A stretch of 64,000 bases of DNA, from assembly GCA_031286695.1 (NCBI GenBank), contig JAITTY010000002.1:248001-312000 (forward strand), read 5' to 3'. Of the stretch, positions 25,069-33,317 are shown in pieces. Position 1 is the stretch's first letter, and each line of letters begins with the position of its first letter. The translations under genes and the position numbers were made by a program. Below the pieces are notes generated by a model. The model searched no databases. It was not told the DNA's origin and saw only the letters and a list, made by a program, of their open reading frames with translations. Source of the DNA: Sphingobacterium sp. Its GTDB lineage: Bacteria > Bacteroidota > Bacteroidia > Sphingobacteriales > Sphingobacteriaceae.

Positions 25069-25110
25069 GACTATAGCCGTCTATTTACCATTTGTATTCG
25101 ACTATAGTCG
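25069..25110. promoter_or_regulatory. Palindromic element between ssb and the divergent zinc-finger-like gene
   Basis: CGACTATAGTCG at 25099-25110 is a perfect 12-bp palindrome, and a partial copy GACTATAGCCGTC lies about 30 bp before it. Both sit in the 174-bp divergent gap, suiting an operator for one or both genes. Confidence 0.4.
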
Positions 25111-25144
25111 GTTGTAATCGTTTGTTGTCGTTTAATATTCCGTT

Positions 25145-25510
25145 ATGAGTTCTGTCGAGAAAGTCTGCCTTGAATGTGGCAAGGTAATATATGGCCGTTC
25201 TGACAAGCGATTTTGTGATGATGCTTGCCGGAACGCCTATAACAATAAATTAAATAGTGACCAGGTCAATCTGGTGCGCAATGTGAATAATATCCTACGA
25301 AAAAACCGCCGCATTCTATTGGATGTTTTGAGTGGGGAGGGTATGGTCAAGATACAACGGGAAAAATTAAAGCGGCTGGGATTTGATTTTAAGTTTCATA
25401 CACATACTTTTTCCAATAACAAGGGGCAGACCTATAGCTTTATTTACGAAACAGGCTATTTGTTGCTGGAGAATGATTGGGTATTGATTGTTCAAAAGAA
25501 ACCGCTGTGA
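25145..25510 (+). CDS. Small protein with an N-terminal four-cysteine zinc motif
   Basis: A 121-residue cytosolic protein of a type common in Bacteroidota and usually annotated as hypothetical. Cys8, Cys11, Cys24 and Cys28 (CLEC ... FCDDAC) form a short zinc-finger-like knuckle followed by RNAYNNK. The rest is a helical linker with NNILRKNRRILLDVL and a strand-rich end containing FHTHTFSNNKGQTYSFIYETGYLLL. No enzyme motif is seen. It is divergent from ssb across a palindromic element, and might bind nucleic acid; this is inference. Confidence 0.72.
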   Translation: MSSVEKVCLECGKVIYGRSDKRFCDDACRNAYNNKLNSDQVNLVRNVNNILRKNRRILLDVLSGEGMVKIQREKLKRLGFDFKFHTHTFSNNKGQTYSFIYETGYLLLENDWVLIVQKKPL

Positions 25511-25541
25511 TTTTGATCGCAATAGATTCATTTGTATTGGT

Positions 25542-26132
25542 TTAGTTTGCGGAACTGAGCTTGGCCTTTCTTATTACGATATAATTAAAAATAGTAAATG
25601 TTAGAATCAATATGTAATAGCATACTGGGATGAATAAAAAATAGGCGCTATTGAAGATATCGGTTAAAAAAGACGGTAGTGCTATCTTAAAAAAATCTGC
25701 AATAATGATATAGCCTATGAAACTTCCGAGAAAAAATAGTCCAACAGCGTGTATTACAATGATTTTTTTTAGGTGCTTACTGTATAAGGCGTCTTTGTTT
25801 TGCTTCGTATAACCCATAATTGCTGGCACCAATAAGCCTAATAATGGATTGACCAGAAAGGTGAGCGATGCTAAATATAGCGCTTTAATACTTCCTGTTT
25901 GATTGTTGTCGATACTGATTTGATTTACATTTGGCATAATGAGTTGTTCTAATGGTATTTCCAAAATTTGACTGATCTGTTTGAGACTAAATCCGCTGAT
26001 TTCTTCCGTGCCTTTTTCTATGCGTTGCACTGTTCTTAGCGATACCCCAGCTTGATCAGCGAGTTCCTGCTGTGTTAGCCCCTTACGTTTTCTTGATAGT
26101 TTGATTAATTGATTAGCTGATTGACTTTCCAT
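25542..26132 (-). CDS. XRE-family regulator with C-terminal membrane segments
   Basis: A 196-residue protein. The ATG at 26132 (MESQSANQLIKLSRKRKGL) is preferred over an in-frame ATG at 26195, because the helix-turn-helix begins just after it. The XRE domain covers about residues 6-62 with LTQQELADQAGVSLRTVQRIEKG as its core. Three to four hydrophobic segments fill residues 85-190, so the protein is membrane-bound with the DNA-binding domain in the cytosol. Members of this group resemble putative membrane-tethered regulators of unknown signal. No partner gene is adjacent. Confidence 0.78.
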   Translation of the reverse strand: MESQSANQLIKLSRKRKGLTQQELADQAGVSLRTVQRIEKGTEEISGFSLKQISQILEIPLEQLIMPNVNQISIDNNQTGSIKALYLASLTFLVNPLLGLLVPAIMGYTKQNKDALYSKHLKKIIVIHAVGLFFLGSFIGYIIIADFFKIALPSFLTDIFNSAYFLFIPVCYYILILTFTIFNYIVIRKAKLSSAN

Positions 26133-26553
26133 AGTCCAAATATGGAGAAATAGTCGTTGAATTTCGGCGAAATTGATGCGACAATAATATGCCAATATCG
26201 TGCTGAATAATATAACATATTAATAATCAAAAGTTTTTGGAATTTGGTAAATATTTTGAATCTTTGCAATTCAATAGAGTAATTAATAAAAACGGAAGAA
26301 TATGTTTGCAATATTAGAAAATCCCGCTTCGTCCACAGAGAAGATTCTCGGGAATATTCTTCGGAATACGGCCCTTTCCTAATCTTCTTTCTTAATACGT
26401 TAAGTAACCTAGGTTGATATTGGCTAAAACTTGGCGCTCCAAATAGTGGCCCACTGTTCCAATATGCTTAGCTTATTATGGAGTTTAAAGAATCCAGTTA
26501 TTTTCAATGTTCTTGTGAAAGCTGGATATGAATGTTATGTTTTAGAAAATTTT
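26133..26553 (+). promoter_or_regulatory. Promoter region and small upstream ORF before the TPR gene
   Basis: TTTG at 26236-26239 is followed after 19 bp by AATCTTTG (26259-26266), one base off the -7 consensus. Downstream, an ATG at 26302 opens a 26-codon frame (MFAILENPASSTEKILGNI at its start) ending at TAA 26380-26382, after which about 170 bp precede the TPR gene. The short frame may be a leader peptide or chance. The upstream half of the gap also carries the promoter of the divergent XRE gene. Confidence 0.45.
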
Positions 26554-27084
26554 ATGAATTCAGTAAATAAATATGTCCTTCAGGCATTGGATAACTATCC
26601 TTTTTATTTGGAGGAAACTTTGGAATCTTTGTCGTATGCCTTGTCCTACGACGAATCCAATACAATGGCTTTGTGTTTAATGGGAAGGGTTCATGCGGAA
26701 CAGCTATTGGACTACGAGCAGGCAAAAAGGTATTTCCAGGAAGCTTTGGTGCATAATGTGCAGGCACTGGAAGTATATCCTTATTTCATTCAGACATTGA
26801 TTGATATGGGGGAGTATGAAGCTGCAAAAAAGACGATCAAATTTGCGTTGACACTTCCGGCCATGCCCTTGACAGGTATCTGGATAAAGAAGGCACTTCT
26901 ATTCGAAAAGTTGAGAAAATACAAAAAGGCTTTGAAGGCGTTAAAAAAGGCAAAACTTGAAAATGTTGATCTCGATTTTTCGTCAAGCCTGAAGTCGATT
27001 GAAGATCGGATTAAAGGGAAACAGGAAATTAAGAATGGGAGTGAAAAAGAGAATAAGAAAGAAAGGAAGAACAGCCGAAAATAG
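26554..27084 (+). CDS. Tetratricopeptide-repeat protein
   Basis: A 176-residue helical protein. The start at 26554 (MNSVNKYVLQALDNYPF) is chosen over an upstream in-frame ATG at 26431, because the extra 41 residues lie outside the repeat pattern. TPR-type units are seen at YPFYLEETLESLSYALSYDESNTMALCLMG, at AEQLLDYEQAKRYFQEAL, at TLIDMGEYEAAKKTIKFAL and at LLFEKLRKYKKALKALKKA (each described only by its first residues). The tail is very basic (KENKKERKNSRK). No signal peptide is visible, so it acts in the cytosol. It probably binds a protein partner, which the sequence does not reveal. Confidence 0.7.
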   Translation: MNSVNKYVLQALDNYPFYLEETLESLSYALSYDESNTMALCLMGRVHAEQLLDYEQAKRYFQEALVHNVQALEVYPYFIQTLIDMGEYEAAKKTIKFALTLPAMPLTGIWIKKALLFEKLRKYKKALKALKKAKLENVDLDFSSSLKSIEDRIKGKQEIKNGSEKENKKERKNSRK

Positions 27085-27132
27085 CCTCACACTATCCGGA
27101 TAACAGTTTTTGTTTTGAACGAGTGTCAATAA

Positions 27133-27170
27133 AGAAGCCCTAGCTGAAATTTCAGCTAGGGCTTTATCAA
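27133..27170. terminator. Terminator downstream of metE and of the TPR gene
   Basis: AAGCCCTAGCTGAAATTTC and GAAATTTCAGCTAGGGCTTT overlap as a long inverted repeat centred on AAATTT, so the arms AAAGCCCTAGCTG and CAGCTAGGGCTTT pair almost without loop. It lies between convergent genes and probably ends both transcripts. Confidence 0.75.
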
Positions 27171-27183
27171 TATAGTTTAAGAA

Positions 27184-29496
27184 TTATTCTGCTCTTAAGA
27201 TTTTAGCAGCCTCAACCATCGACTCTAAAGCCGCTTTGGTTTCTGGCCAAGCACGAGTTTTCAAGCCACAGTCAGGGTTAACCCAAAGTTGTTCTGCTGG
27301 AACTACTGCTTTTGCTTTGCGTAATAGATCGACCATCTCATCTTTGCTTGGTACGCGTGGTGAGTGAATGTCATAAACACCTGGGCCAATATCATTTGGA
27401 TATTTGAAATCACCAGCGAAAGCATTCAATAATTTCATTTGAGAACGTGAAGTCTCAATCGTGATAACGTCAGCATCCATAGCGGCGATATCTTCGATTA
27501 CATTATTGAATTCTGAGTAACACATGTGCGTGTGGATTTGTGTATCATCTTCTACGTTTGATGAAGAAACACGGAAAGCACGTACTGCCCAGTTCAAGTA
27601 ATCTTTTTGATCAGCTTTGCGCAAAGGTAATCCTTCACGGATAGCTGGTTCATCAATTTGGATGATTTTGATACCTGCTTTTTCCAAGGCTTGTACTTCA
27701 TCCAAGATTGCCAATGCAATTTGGTAAGTCGTTGTTGAACGCGGTTGATCGTTACGTACGAAAGACCATTGTAAAATTGTTACAGGGCCAGTCAACATAC
27801 CTTTAACCGGACGGTTTGTCAACGATTGTGCATAAGAAGACCAGCGGACAGTCATATCTTCAGGACGGTATACGTCACCATAGATAATTGGAGGTTTTAC
27901 ACAACGTGAACCGTAAGATTGTACCCAACCGTTTTGAGTGAAAGCGTATCCGGCTAATTGTTCACCGAAGTATTCAACCATGTCGTTACGCTCGAATTCG
28001 CCGTGTACTAATACGTCGATATCCAATTGCTCTTGAAGACGGATGGTGTTTTCTGTTTCTTCTGCGATTGCTTTATCGTATTCTGCCTGCGTGATAGCAC
28101 CTTTTTTAAGGTCTGCTCTCCATTTACGAACATCTTTCGTTTGTGGGAATGAACCAATAGTTGTGGTCGGGAACGCTGGTAAGTTGAATTTCGCTTGTTG
28201 CGCTGCTTTACGGTCAGCAAATGCTGAAGTACGTTTTGCATCGTCATCAGTGATATTGCTTGTACGTGTTTTAACCTCTGGTTTGTGGATCAATGGAGAC
28301 GTACGACGGCTTTCAGCAGCAGCTTTGTTAGCTTCGAAGCGTTTTGCTGTTTCAGCATCAACTTCACCTTCCGCTAGTACAGCTAAGTCTTTTACCTCAG
28401 CTAATTTTTGTTTAGCAAATGCTAACCAGTTTTTTACTTCAGCTGGTAACGATTGCTCATTGTGTTCATTGTCTAGGTCAAAAGGAACGTGCAACAAAGA
28501 TGAAGAAGGAGCTACCCATACACGGTCTTTTCCTAAGGCATCAACAGCCTGTTTGATTTTAACCAATGATTTTTCGTAATCATTTTTCCAGATGTTACGG
28601 CCTTCAACAATACCCAAAGATAATGTTAATGAAGCAGGAACTTTAGCTAAGACTGTATCCAATTGGTTTTCACCGCGTACTAGATCCAAATGTAAAGCAT
28701 GGATAGGTAGGTTAACTGCGATATCTTCGTTGTCTTTTAAAGCTTCGAAGTAAGTAGTTGCGATTAATTTGATGTTTTTTGCTGCTGCAGCTAATTTTTC
28801 GAAAGTCGGTTGATATAAAGCTTTTACTTTAGCATCTAAATCTAATGCTAAGAAAGGCTCGTCAATCTGAACATATTGCGCACCAGCTTCAGCTAGTTTA
28901 GCTAATATTTGCTCATATACTGGAACAAGTTTATCCAATAAATCGATACGGTCGAAACCAGCTTCTTTTTCTTTACCAATTAAAAGATAAGTAATTGGGC
29001 CCAGTAAAACTGGCTTAGTTTCGATACCCAATGATTTAGCTTCGTTATATTCATTTAAGAATTTTTCAGAAGTCAATTTGAATTCTTGATCTTTTGTGAA
29101 TTCTGGTACCATGTAGTGGTAGTTAGTATCTAACCACTTCGTCATTTCCATTGCAGTCACGTCGATTCCTTCTTGTTGGAAACCGCGCGCCATGGCAAAA
29201 TATAGATCTAAACTGTAATTGTTGTCTACTTTATTCAATAAAGAATGGTAACGAGCAGGAATTGCACCAACAGTGAGGGTTAAATCCAATACTTGATCGT
29301 AAAAAGAGAAATCATTGGAAGGAATCAAATCTATTCCAGCGTCTTTTTGTGTTTTCCAATTGCCTGCACGAATTTTTTTTGCTGTGTCCAATAATTCCTC
29401 AACAGAAGATTTTTTAGCCCAATAGGCCTCATTGGCTTTTTTCAATTCGCGGAACGCGCCCACACGAGGGTAACCTAAATTGTTAGTCAATAACAT
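27184..29496 (-). CDS. metE: Cobalamin-independent methionine synthase
   Basis: A 770-residue cytosolic enzyme that makes methionine from homocysteine with 5-methyltetrahydropteroyl-polyglutamate as methyl donor. The length matches the MetE family and both barrels are complete: N-terminal GYPRVGAFRELKKA, the C-terminal half starting PTTTIGSFPQTKDVR, the substrate loop HGEFERNDMVEYFGEQL, and the zinc ligands in HTHMCYSEF and NPDCGLKTR. The gene is preceded by a SAM-I riboswitch, which fits end-product control. It is monocistronic and followed by a terminator-like hairpin near 27135-27165. Confidence 0.97.
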   Translation of the reverse strand: MLLTNNLGYPRVGAFRELKKANEAYWAKKSSVEELLDTAKKIRAGNWKTQKDAGIDLIPSNDFSFYDQVLDLTLTVGAIPARYHSLLNKVDNNYSLDLYFAMARGFQQEGIDVTAMEMTKWLDTNYHYMVPEFTKDQEFKLTSEKFLNEYNEAKSLGIETKPVLLGPITYLLIGKEKEAGFDRIDLLDKLVPVYEQILAKLAEAGAQYVQIDEPFLALDLDAKVKALYQPTFEKLAAAAKNIKLIATTYFEALKDNEDIAVNLPIHALHLDLVRGENQLDTVLAKVPASLTLSLGIVEGRNIWKNDYEKSLVKIKQAVDALGKDRVWVAPSSSLLHVPFDLDNEHNEQSLPAEVKNWLAFAKQKLAEVKDLAVLAEGEVDAETAKRFEANKAAAESRRTSPLIHKPEVKTRTSNITDDDAKRTSAFADRKAAQQAKFNLPAFPTTTIGSFPQTKDVRKWRADLKKGAITQAEYDKAIAEETENTIRLQEQLDIDVLVHGEFERNDMVEYFGEQLAGYAFTQNGWVQSYGSRCVKPPIIYGDVYRPEDMTVRWSSYAQSLTNRPVKGMLTGPVTILQWSFVRNDQPRSTTTYQIALAILDEVQALEKAGIKIIQIDEPAIREGLPLRKADQKDYLNWAVRAFRVSSSNVEDDTQIHTHMCYSEFNNVIEDIAAMDADVITIETSRSQMKLLNAFAGDFKYPNDIGPGVYDIHSPRVPSKDEMVDLLRKAKAVVPAEQLWVNPDCGLKTRAWPETKAALESMVEAAKILRAE

Positions 29497-29576
29497 AATG
29501 AATGTTTTTAATATTTCTTTTTCAACTATATTTCTTGCTAGAGAGAGAAGGACACACTAGAATTCGGTGACTTCGG

Positions 29577-29677
29577 CTTATCATTCCCATATCAAGTAGG
29601 GTAGAATTTAGCACCTTGTCAAGGGACAGGTTGCTAAGGCTTCATCGGGTCTATTCCCTCTGCCTTTCTCTATAAGC
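29577..29677 (-). ncRNA. SAM-I (S-box) riboswitch upstream of metE
   Basis: On the minus strand the RNA begins CTTATAGAGAAAGGCAGAGG, continues with the core GACCCGATGAAGCC and TTAGCAACCTG, then AAGGTGCTAAATTC, and closes with GGGAATGATAAG pairing back to the first strand. These are the four-way junction elements of SAM-I riboswitches, which turn off methionine genes when S-adenosylmethionine is abundant. About 80 bases lie between the aptamer and the metE start. A candidate expression platform is the pair CTAG ... CTAG around a pyrimidine-rich stretch at 29537-29560; the off mechanism is not clear. Confidence 0.9.
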
Positions 29678-29826
29678 GACGCTAAGTTAAAACATTTCTT
29701 TCTGAAATGCAAATTTTTTATAAAAGTGCGTCTATTTTTTATATTCTACTAAGAATGAAATTGTTTTGTTCTTTTATTTTCATCCATGAATTTGTGTATG
29801 TCATGCACCAATACGCTGTGTAGCAT

Positions 29827-29867
29827 AAAAAAGGGGAATGACTGTATTTCTCATTCCCCCTTTTTTT
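29827..29867 (-). terminator. Terminator after the RprY-like response regulator gene
   Basis: Minus-strand arms AAAAGGGGGAATGA and TCATTCCCCTTTTTT with a 9-base loop are followed by T residues. The hairpin overlaps the stop codon of the regulator gene. Confidence 0.82.
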
Positions 29868-30555
29868 AGCTCACCAAAAGTTTGTAACCTTTTCCGTGCA
29901 CGTTGACAATTTCAACTTTACTGTCTTCTTTTAGGTATTTACGAAGTTTACTGAGAAATACATCCATACTTCTACCTGTAAAGTAGTTGTCATCATGCCA
30001 TATTTTTAATAGGGCTTCTTCTCGAGTCAGAACATCATTTTTCTTTAAACAAAGTAAGCGAAGTAGTTCGGCTTCTTTCGTCGATAGTTTTTGCATCTGT
30101 CCCTTGTAGGAGATCTGCTGACTTGTATAATCAAAGAAATAATCACCTATTTCAAATTTATCAGCAACCACTTCCTCCTCCTTATCCCGAACACTACGTT
30201 TCAGCAATGCATTGATGCGGAGCAATAGTTCCTCCACTCGAAAAGGCTTGGTGATATAATCATCACCTCCCAATTCAAAGGCTTCAGTTTTATCTTCCAT
30301 CATGCCTTTTGCAGTGGCAAAGATTATGGGAACTGTATTGTTTGTTTTTCTGATCTCACGTCCAACTGTAAAGCCGTCCTTTTTTGGCATCATGACGTCA
30401 AAAATGCAGAGGTCGTAATTATTTTTTTTGAATTGAGAAATTGCTTCATCGCCATCGGTGCACAATGTGACGTCAAATTTTCCCTTTAATTCGAGATAGT
30501 CTTTTAAAAGATCCCCTAAATTAGGATCATCTTCTGCTAATAATATCTTTTGCAT
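29866..30555 (-). CDS. rprY: OmpR-family response regulator, RprY-like
   Basis: A 229-residue two-domain regulator. The start at 30555 (MQKILLAEDD) is preferred to an in-frame ATG seven codons upstream because the receiver begins there. The receiver has the acidic pair at residues 9-10, the phospho-acceptor Asp53 in IFDVMMPK and the Lys in TKPF. The winged-helix output domain includes STKEAELLRLL and RSMDVFLSKLRKYL, and ends VHGKGYKL. The layout is very close to RprY of Bacteroides fragilis. The partner kinase is encoded just upstream (112 bp gap). Its targets are unknown. Confidence 0.88.
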   Translation of the reverse strand: MQKILLAEDDPNLGDLLKDYLELKGKFDVTLCTDGDEAISQFKKNNYDLCIFDVMMPKKDGFTVGREIRKTNNTVPIIFATAKGMMEDKTEAFELGGDDYITKPFRVEELLLRINALLKRSVRDKEEEVVADKFEIGDYFFDYTSQQISYKGQMQKLSTKEAELLRLLCLKKNDVLTREEALLKIWHDDNYFTGRSMDVFLSKLRKYLKEDSKVEIVNVHGKGYKLLVS

Positions 30556-30666
30556 AATGAATATATTAATTTTCACTTATGTTCCTTGACCTTGATAAGC
30601 CGTAGGGCCGGATTTCCCTGACCTTTGAGGTTCTTATATAAAGGAAATATACAAAAAAGGAACGTT

Positions 30667-32499
30667 TTATTTTTTAATAGGCAAAATTACTTCAAAGGTC
30701 GTGCCCTTATCTTTTTCACTTTTAACTGTAATTTTCCCGTTCAGCCTTCTCAGAATATCCTGTACATAACTTAAGCCAAGACCAAATCCTTTGACGTTAT
30801 GAACATTTCCAGTCGGAATACGGTAAAATTGATCGAAAATCTTTTGCAGGTGATCGCGACTCATACCGATGCCGTTGTCGGCAATAGTAACGACAATGGT
30901 ATCGCCTACATTTTTTGAATTAATATTAACATGTAAATCCCCTTTACTGTACTTGATCGCATTGTCCAGTAGATTGTAGAATACATTCGAAAAATGCAGT
31001 TCATCACCGATGACAATATCCTTGGTAGCTGCAAGGTCTATACTGAATTTCCCAGCAATATTCTGCATACGCAGCTGCATGCTGTCTGTTACAGCAGAAA
31101 GGAGATCATTGATGTGCACCTCTACCTGGTCGAGTTTTAGGGTTTCTTTTTCTAATCTTGCCAAGTCGAGTACACGTTCAATATGATTCCCAAGCCTAAC
31201 ATTTTCATCATAGATAATATTGGCCAATTTTTGAACGCGCATATGGTCTGCATTGATATCAGGATCTTTCAGCGATTCACTGGCAATCATGATGGTTGCA
31301 ACCGGTGTTTTAAATTCGTGCGTCATGTTGTTGATGAAGTCTGTTTTCATCTCCGAAACTTTCTTTTGCCTGAAGATGATAATCAGGGTATAGGCAAAAC
31401 AACCTACCAATAAGAAAAGCAATGCCAGCATAGGTAACAGTAGATAGCCCATATTATCTGCGATTATGGCCTTTTTATTTGGGAAGTAAATTGTTAATTT
31501 TCCCGGTGCAGCCCCTATATCGCCTTTAAAAAGTGCGGTAGAGTACTTTGTTGTATTCGTCGGGTTATTTAAGGTTGCTTCGTTTAGGATATTATTGAGT
31601 AATATATTGTTTGTACTCCATATTTCGATATTAAACGGTGCCTTAATATCGCGTTGAGCCAACTCATCCTTGATCAGTTCTTGGACGATAATGACGTTCA
31701 ACCGATCCTTTAACGGGCGTTTAGCCAATTCCATTCCAATTGCGACATCTTCAATGTAATCTGCTTTTTTACCGCCCAGCATGGCCACCGAATCGTATAC
31801 ATTGAAACCGCTCCAAGAATTCTTCCTATTGAGCATATCCAATCTTTTTTCTAAATCGGAGATGGTTTTTGTAAGCTTTGCGTTCTCTCTTGGAGGTAAT
31901 GTGGCTACTCTGAATTTTGTTTGTTGATTGACCAGTGGGTCCATTAGGGGGATAACAAACCGCGTGCTATCGTCTTTTCCGTTGATCTGATCATCGACCT
32001 TTGAAGCATTTAACATAATAAAAGCCTGTACCAAATTATCGTCGGTCAGCTCATTTGAAACAGAAAATTTGATAAATTTCTGGTACTCCGGTCTTTTGAT
32101 GTATGTTTCGTAAAATGAATTTTTGATTTCAATTACATTTGGATACAATGCACGTAATTGGTCTTCTTGCTCCTTGAAGGTGGAGAAAACAGTATGTTGT
32201 TTGTTCTTCAGCTCTTCAATTCTATACTGAATTTCGAGTTGTTCGGCCAACAGGCGTTGTTTGGCTTGTTCCTGCTTGGATTTTTGAATATTACGCTCCT
32301 GTTGGACTTTAGCAAAGTCAACAACTTCCCGTCGTTCAAGCTTTCCGGCAACAGCTGTAATGGCAGCATTGACAGACTCATCAAATAATTGAGATTTTTG
32401 ACGATAAGAATCTCTCAGAAAATAGAATTGCATGGCCAATACACCGATAAGGGCTAGTGACATCAGTCCAATGATTAATACAATGCTATTTTTCTTCAT
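30667..32499 (-). CDS. rprX: Membrane sensor histidine kinase, RprX-like
   Basis: A 610-residue inner-membrane kinase. One membrane segment lies at about residues 7-28, a large periplasmic part of about 320 residues with charged helices at its start follows, and a second segment lies at about 352-376. The HisKA region holds FINNMTHEFKTPVA with the phospho-acceptor His at about 394; the ATPase part includes NLLDNAIKYSKG (N box), IADNGIGM (G1), and GFGLGLSYV (G2). It matches RprX in design and gene order with the response regulator downstream. The stimulus is unknown. Confidence 0.9.
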   Translation of the reverse strand: MKKNSIVLIIGLMSLALIGVLAMQFYFLRDSYRQKSQLFDESVNAAITAVAGKLERREVVDFAKVQQERNIQKSKQEQAKQRLLAEQLEIQYRIEELKNKQHTVFSTFKEQEDQLRALYPNVIEIKNSFYETYIKRPEYQKFIKFSVSNELTDDNLVQAFIMLNASKVDDQINGKDDSTRFVIPLMDPLVNQQTKFRVATLPPRENAKLTKTISDLEKRLDMLNRKNSWSGFNVYDSVAMLGGKKADYIEDVAIGMELAKRPLKDRLNVIIVQELIKDELAQRDIKAPFNIEIWSTNNILLNNILNEATLNNPTNTTKYSTALFKGDIGAAPGKLTIYFPNKKAIIADNMGYLLLPMLALLFLLVGCFAYTLIIIFRQKKVSEMKTDFINNMTHEFKTPVATIMIASESLKDPDINADHMRVQKLANIIYDENVRLGNHIERVLDLARLEKETLKLDQVEVHINDLLSAVTDSMQLRMQNIAGKFSIDLAATKDIVIGDELHFSNVFYNLLDNAIKYSKGDLHVNINSKNVGDTIVVTIADNGIGMSRDHLQKIFDQFYRIPTGNVHNVKGFGLGLSYVQDILRRLNGKITVKSEKDKGTTFEVILPIKK

Positions 32500-32943
32500 T
32501 AGAATAGGGTATTAAATAAATATATTTTGATTGTATCACAAAGTTTATAACTCTCAGTTTGTTTACCATTTGCGTATTTATTCCTTATGCCATATTTAGT
32601 AGTCATGAAGGTGCGATAGCTCATTTTCTTAAATTGTTACAAATATAAAGATGCTGATGTGTTTTGAAGCCGTTTTAACAATGTTTAACAGGAATCTGTT
32701 TAAATATAGGTGTTGTTGTTTGTAAATTAGTGAATAGAGATGAGTTATGTCATGAATTTGGCTATGCTTGTCGAATTTTAATCTATGAAGTGGTGTCTGA
32801 CTGATGGATGAAAATAAGCTAGTGAATTCATGAATAGGTGTGAACTATATGCATGAATTCGATTTAAGATAATCAGGAATGAATAAGCCAAGTGTTCACG
32901 TTTACTCATAGAAGCGCAGATAATCTTAAATAACTATATATAG
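32500..32943. other. Gap of 444 bp with scattered TCATGAATT elements
   Basis: No gene is seen. The gap must hold the promoters of the kinase (minus) and of the small secreted protein (plus). GAATTCATG at 32824-32832 and CATGAATTC at 32852-32860 form a perfect 9-bp inverted repeat with 19 bp between; another CATGAATT copy lies near 32752. They may bind a regulator, possibly the neighbouring RprY-like protein. Confidence 0.4.
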
Positions 32944-33273
32944 ATGAAAAGTTACGTATTATTATTGGTATTGTCTTCCATCGGAACGATTGTTTTAGGA
33001 CAAGTGAAGATGAAGCCGCAGATTCCTTTAATGGAGGAAAAAGAATCAAAAATGCCTGTCTTTAAATTGGATTCTTCAGATGAAAAGTATCATATGCCCA
33101 TTAAGAAGTTAAATCGCGTGGATGGTCTAGCTCCAATGCCAGGAACTGAAAAAATGCCGAAAGGGGATGGGAAAGCAGAAAGTTTTCCGTTAAGGCGACT
33201 GGATGATTCGCTAAAAGTGAAGGACTTTAAATTAAAGATAGACTCCTTATATCCAAACAGGCAAAAAAAATAG
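32944..33273 (+). CDS. Small exported protein of unknown function
   Basis: A 109-residue protein with a signal peptide (about 1-19, ending VLGQ). The mature part is short, basic and acidic in alternation and rich in Met, Pro and Lys, with two similar segments: KESKMPVFKLDSSDEKYHMP and, later, KAESFPLRRLDDSLKVKDF. This looks like a loose internal repeat of the form K/E..(M/F)P(V/L)..(K/R)LD.S. I do not recognise a family. It is monocistronic, between the rprXY gap and a strong terminator. It might be a periplasmic product under the control of the adjacent sensor pair; this is inference. Confidence 0.7.
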   Translation: MKSYVLLLVLSSIGTIVLGQVKMKPQIPLMEEKESKMPVFKLDSSDEKYHMPIKKLNRVDGLAPMPGTEKMPKGDGKAESFPLRRLDDSLKVKDFKLKIDSLYPNRQKK

Positions 33274-33300
33274 CGTTCTATTTAGAACGCTATTTTTTTT
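33263..33300. terminator. Strong bidirectional terminator between the small secreted protein and pyk
   Basis: AAAAAAAATAGCGTTC and GAACGCTATTTTTTTT form a perfect 16-bp stem with a 6-base loop, with T runs on either strand. Confidence 0.92.
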
Positions 33301-33317
33301 GTTTTGATCTTTATTTT

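Noticed and set aside
28043..28579. A 178-codon plus-strand open frame within metE.
   Set aside because: It is antisense to a clear MetE coding region and has no own promoter, ribosome site or known domain.
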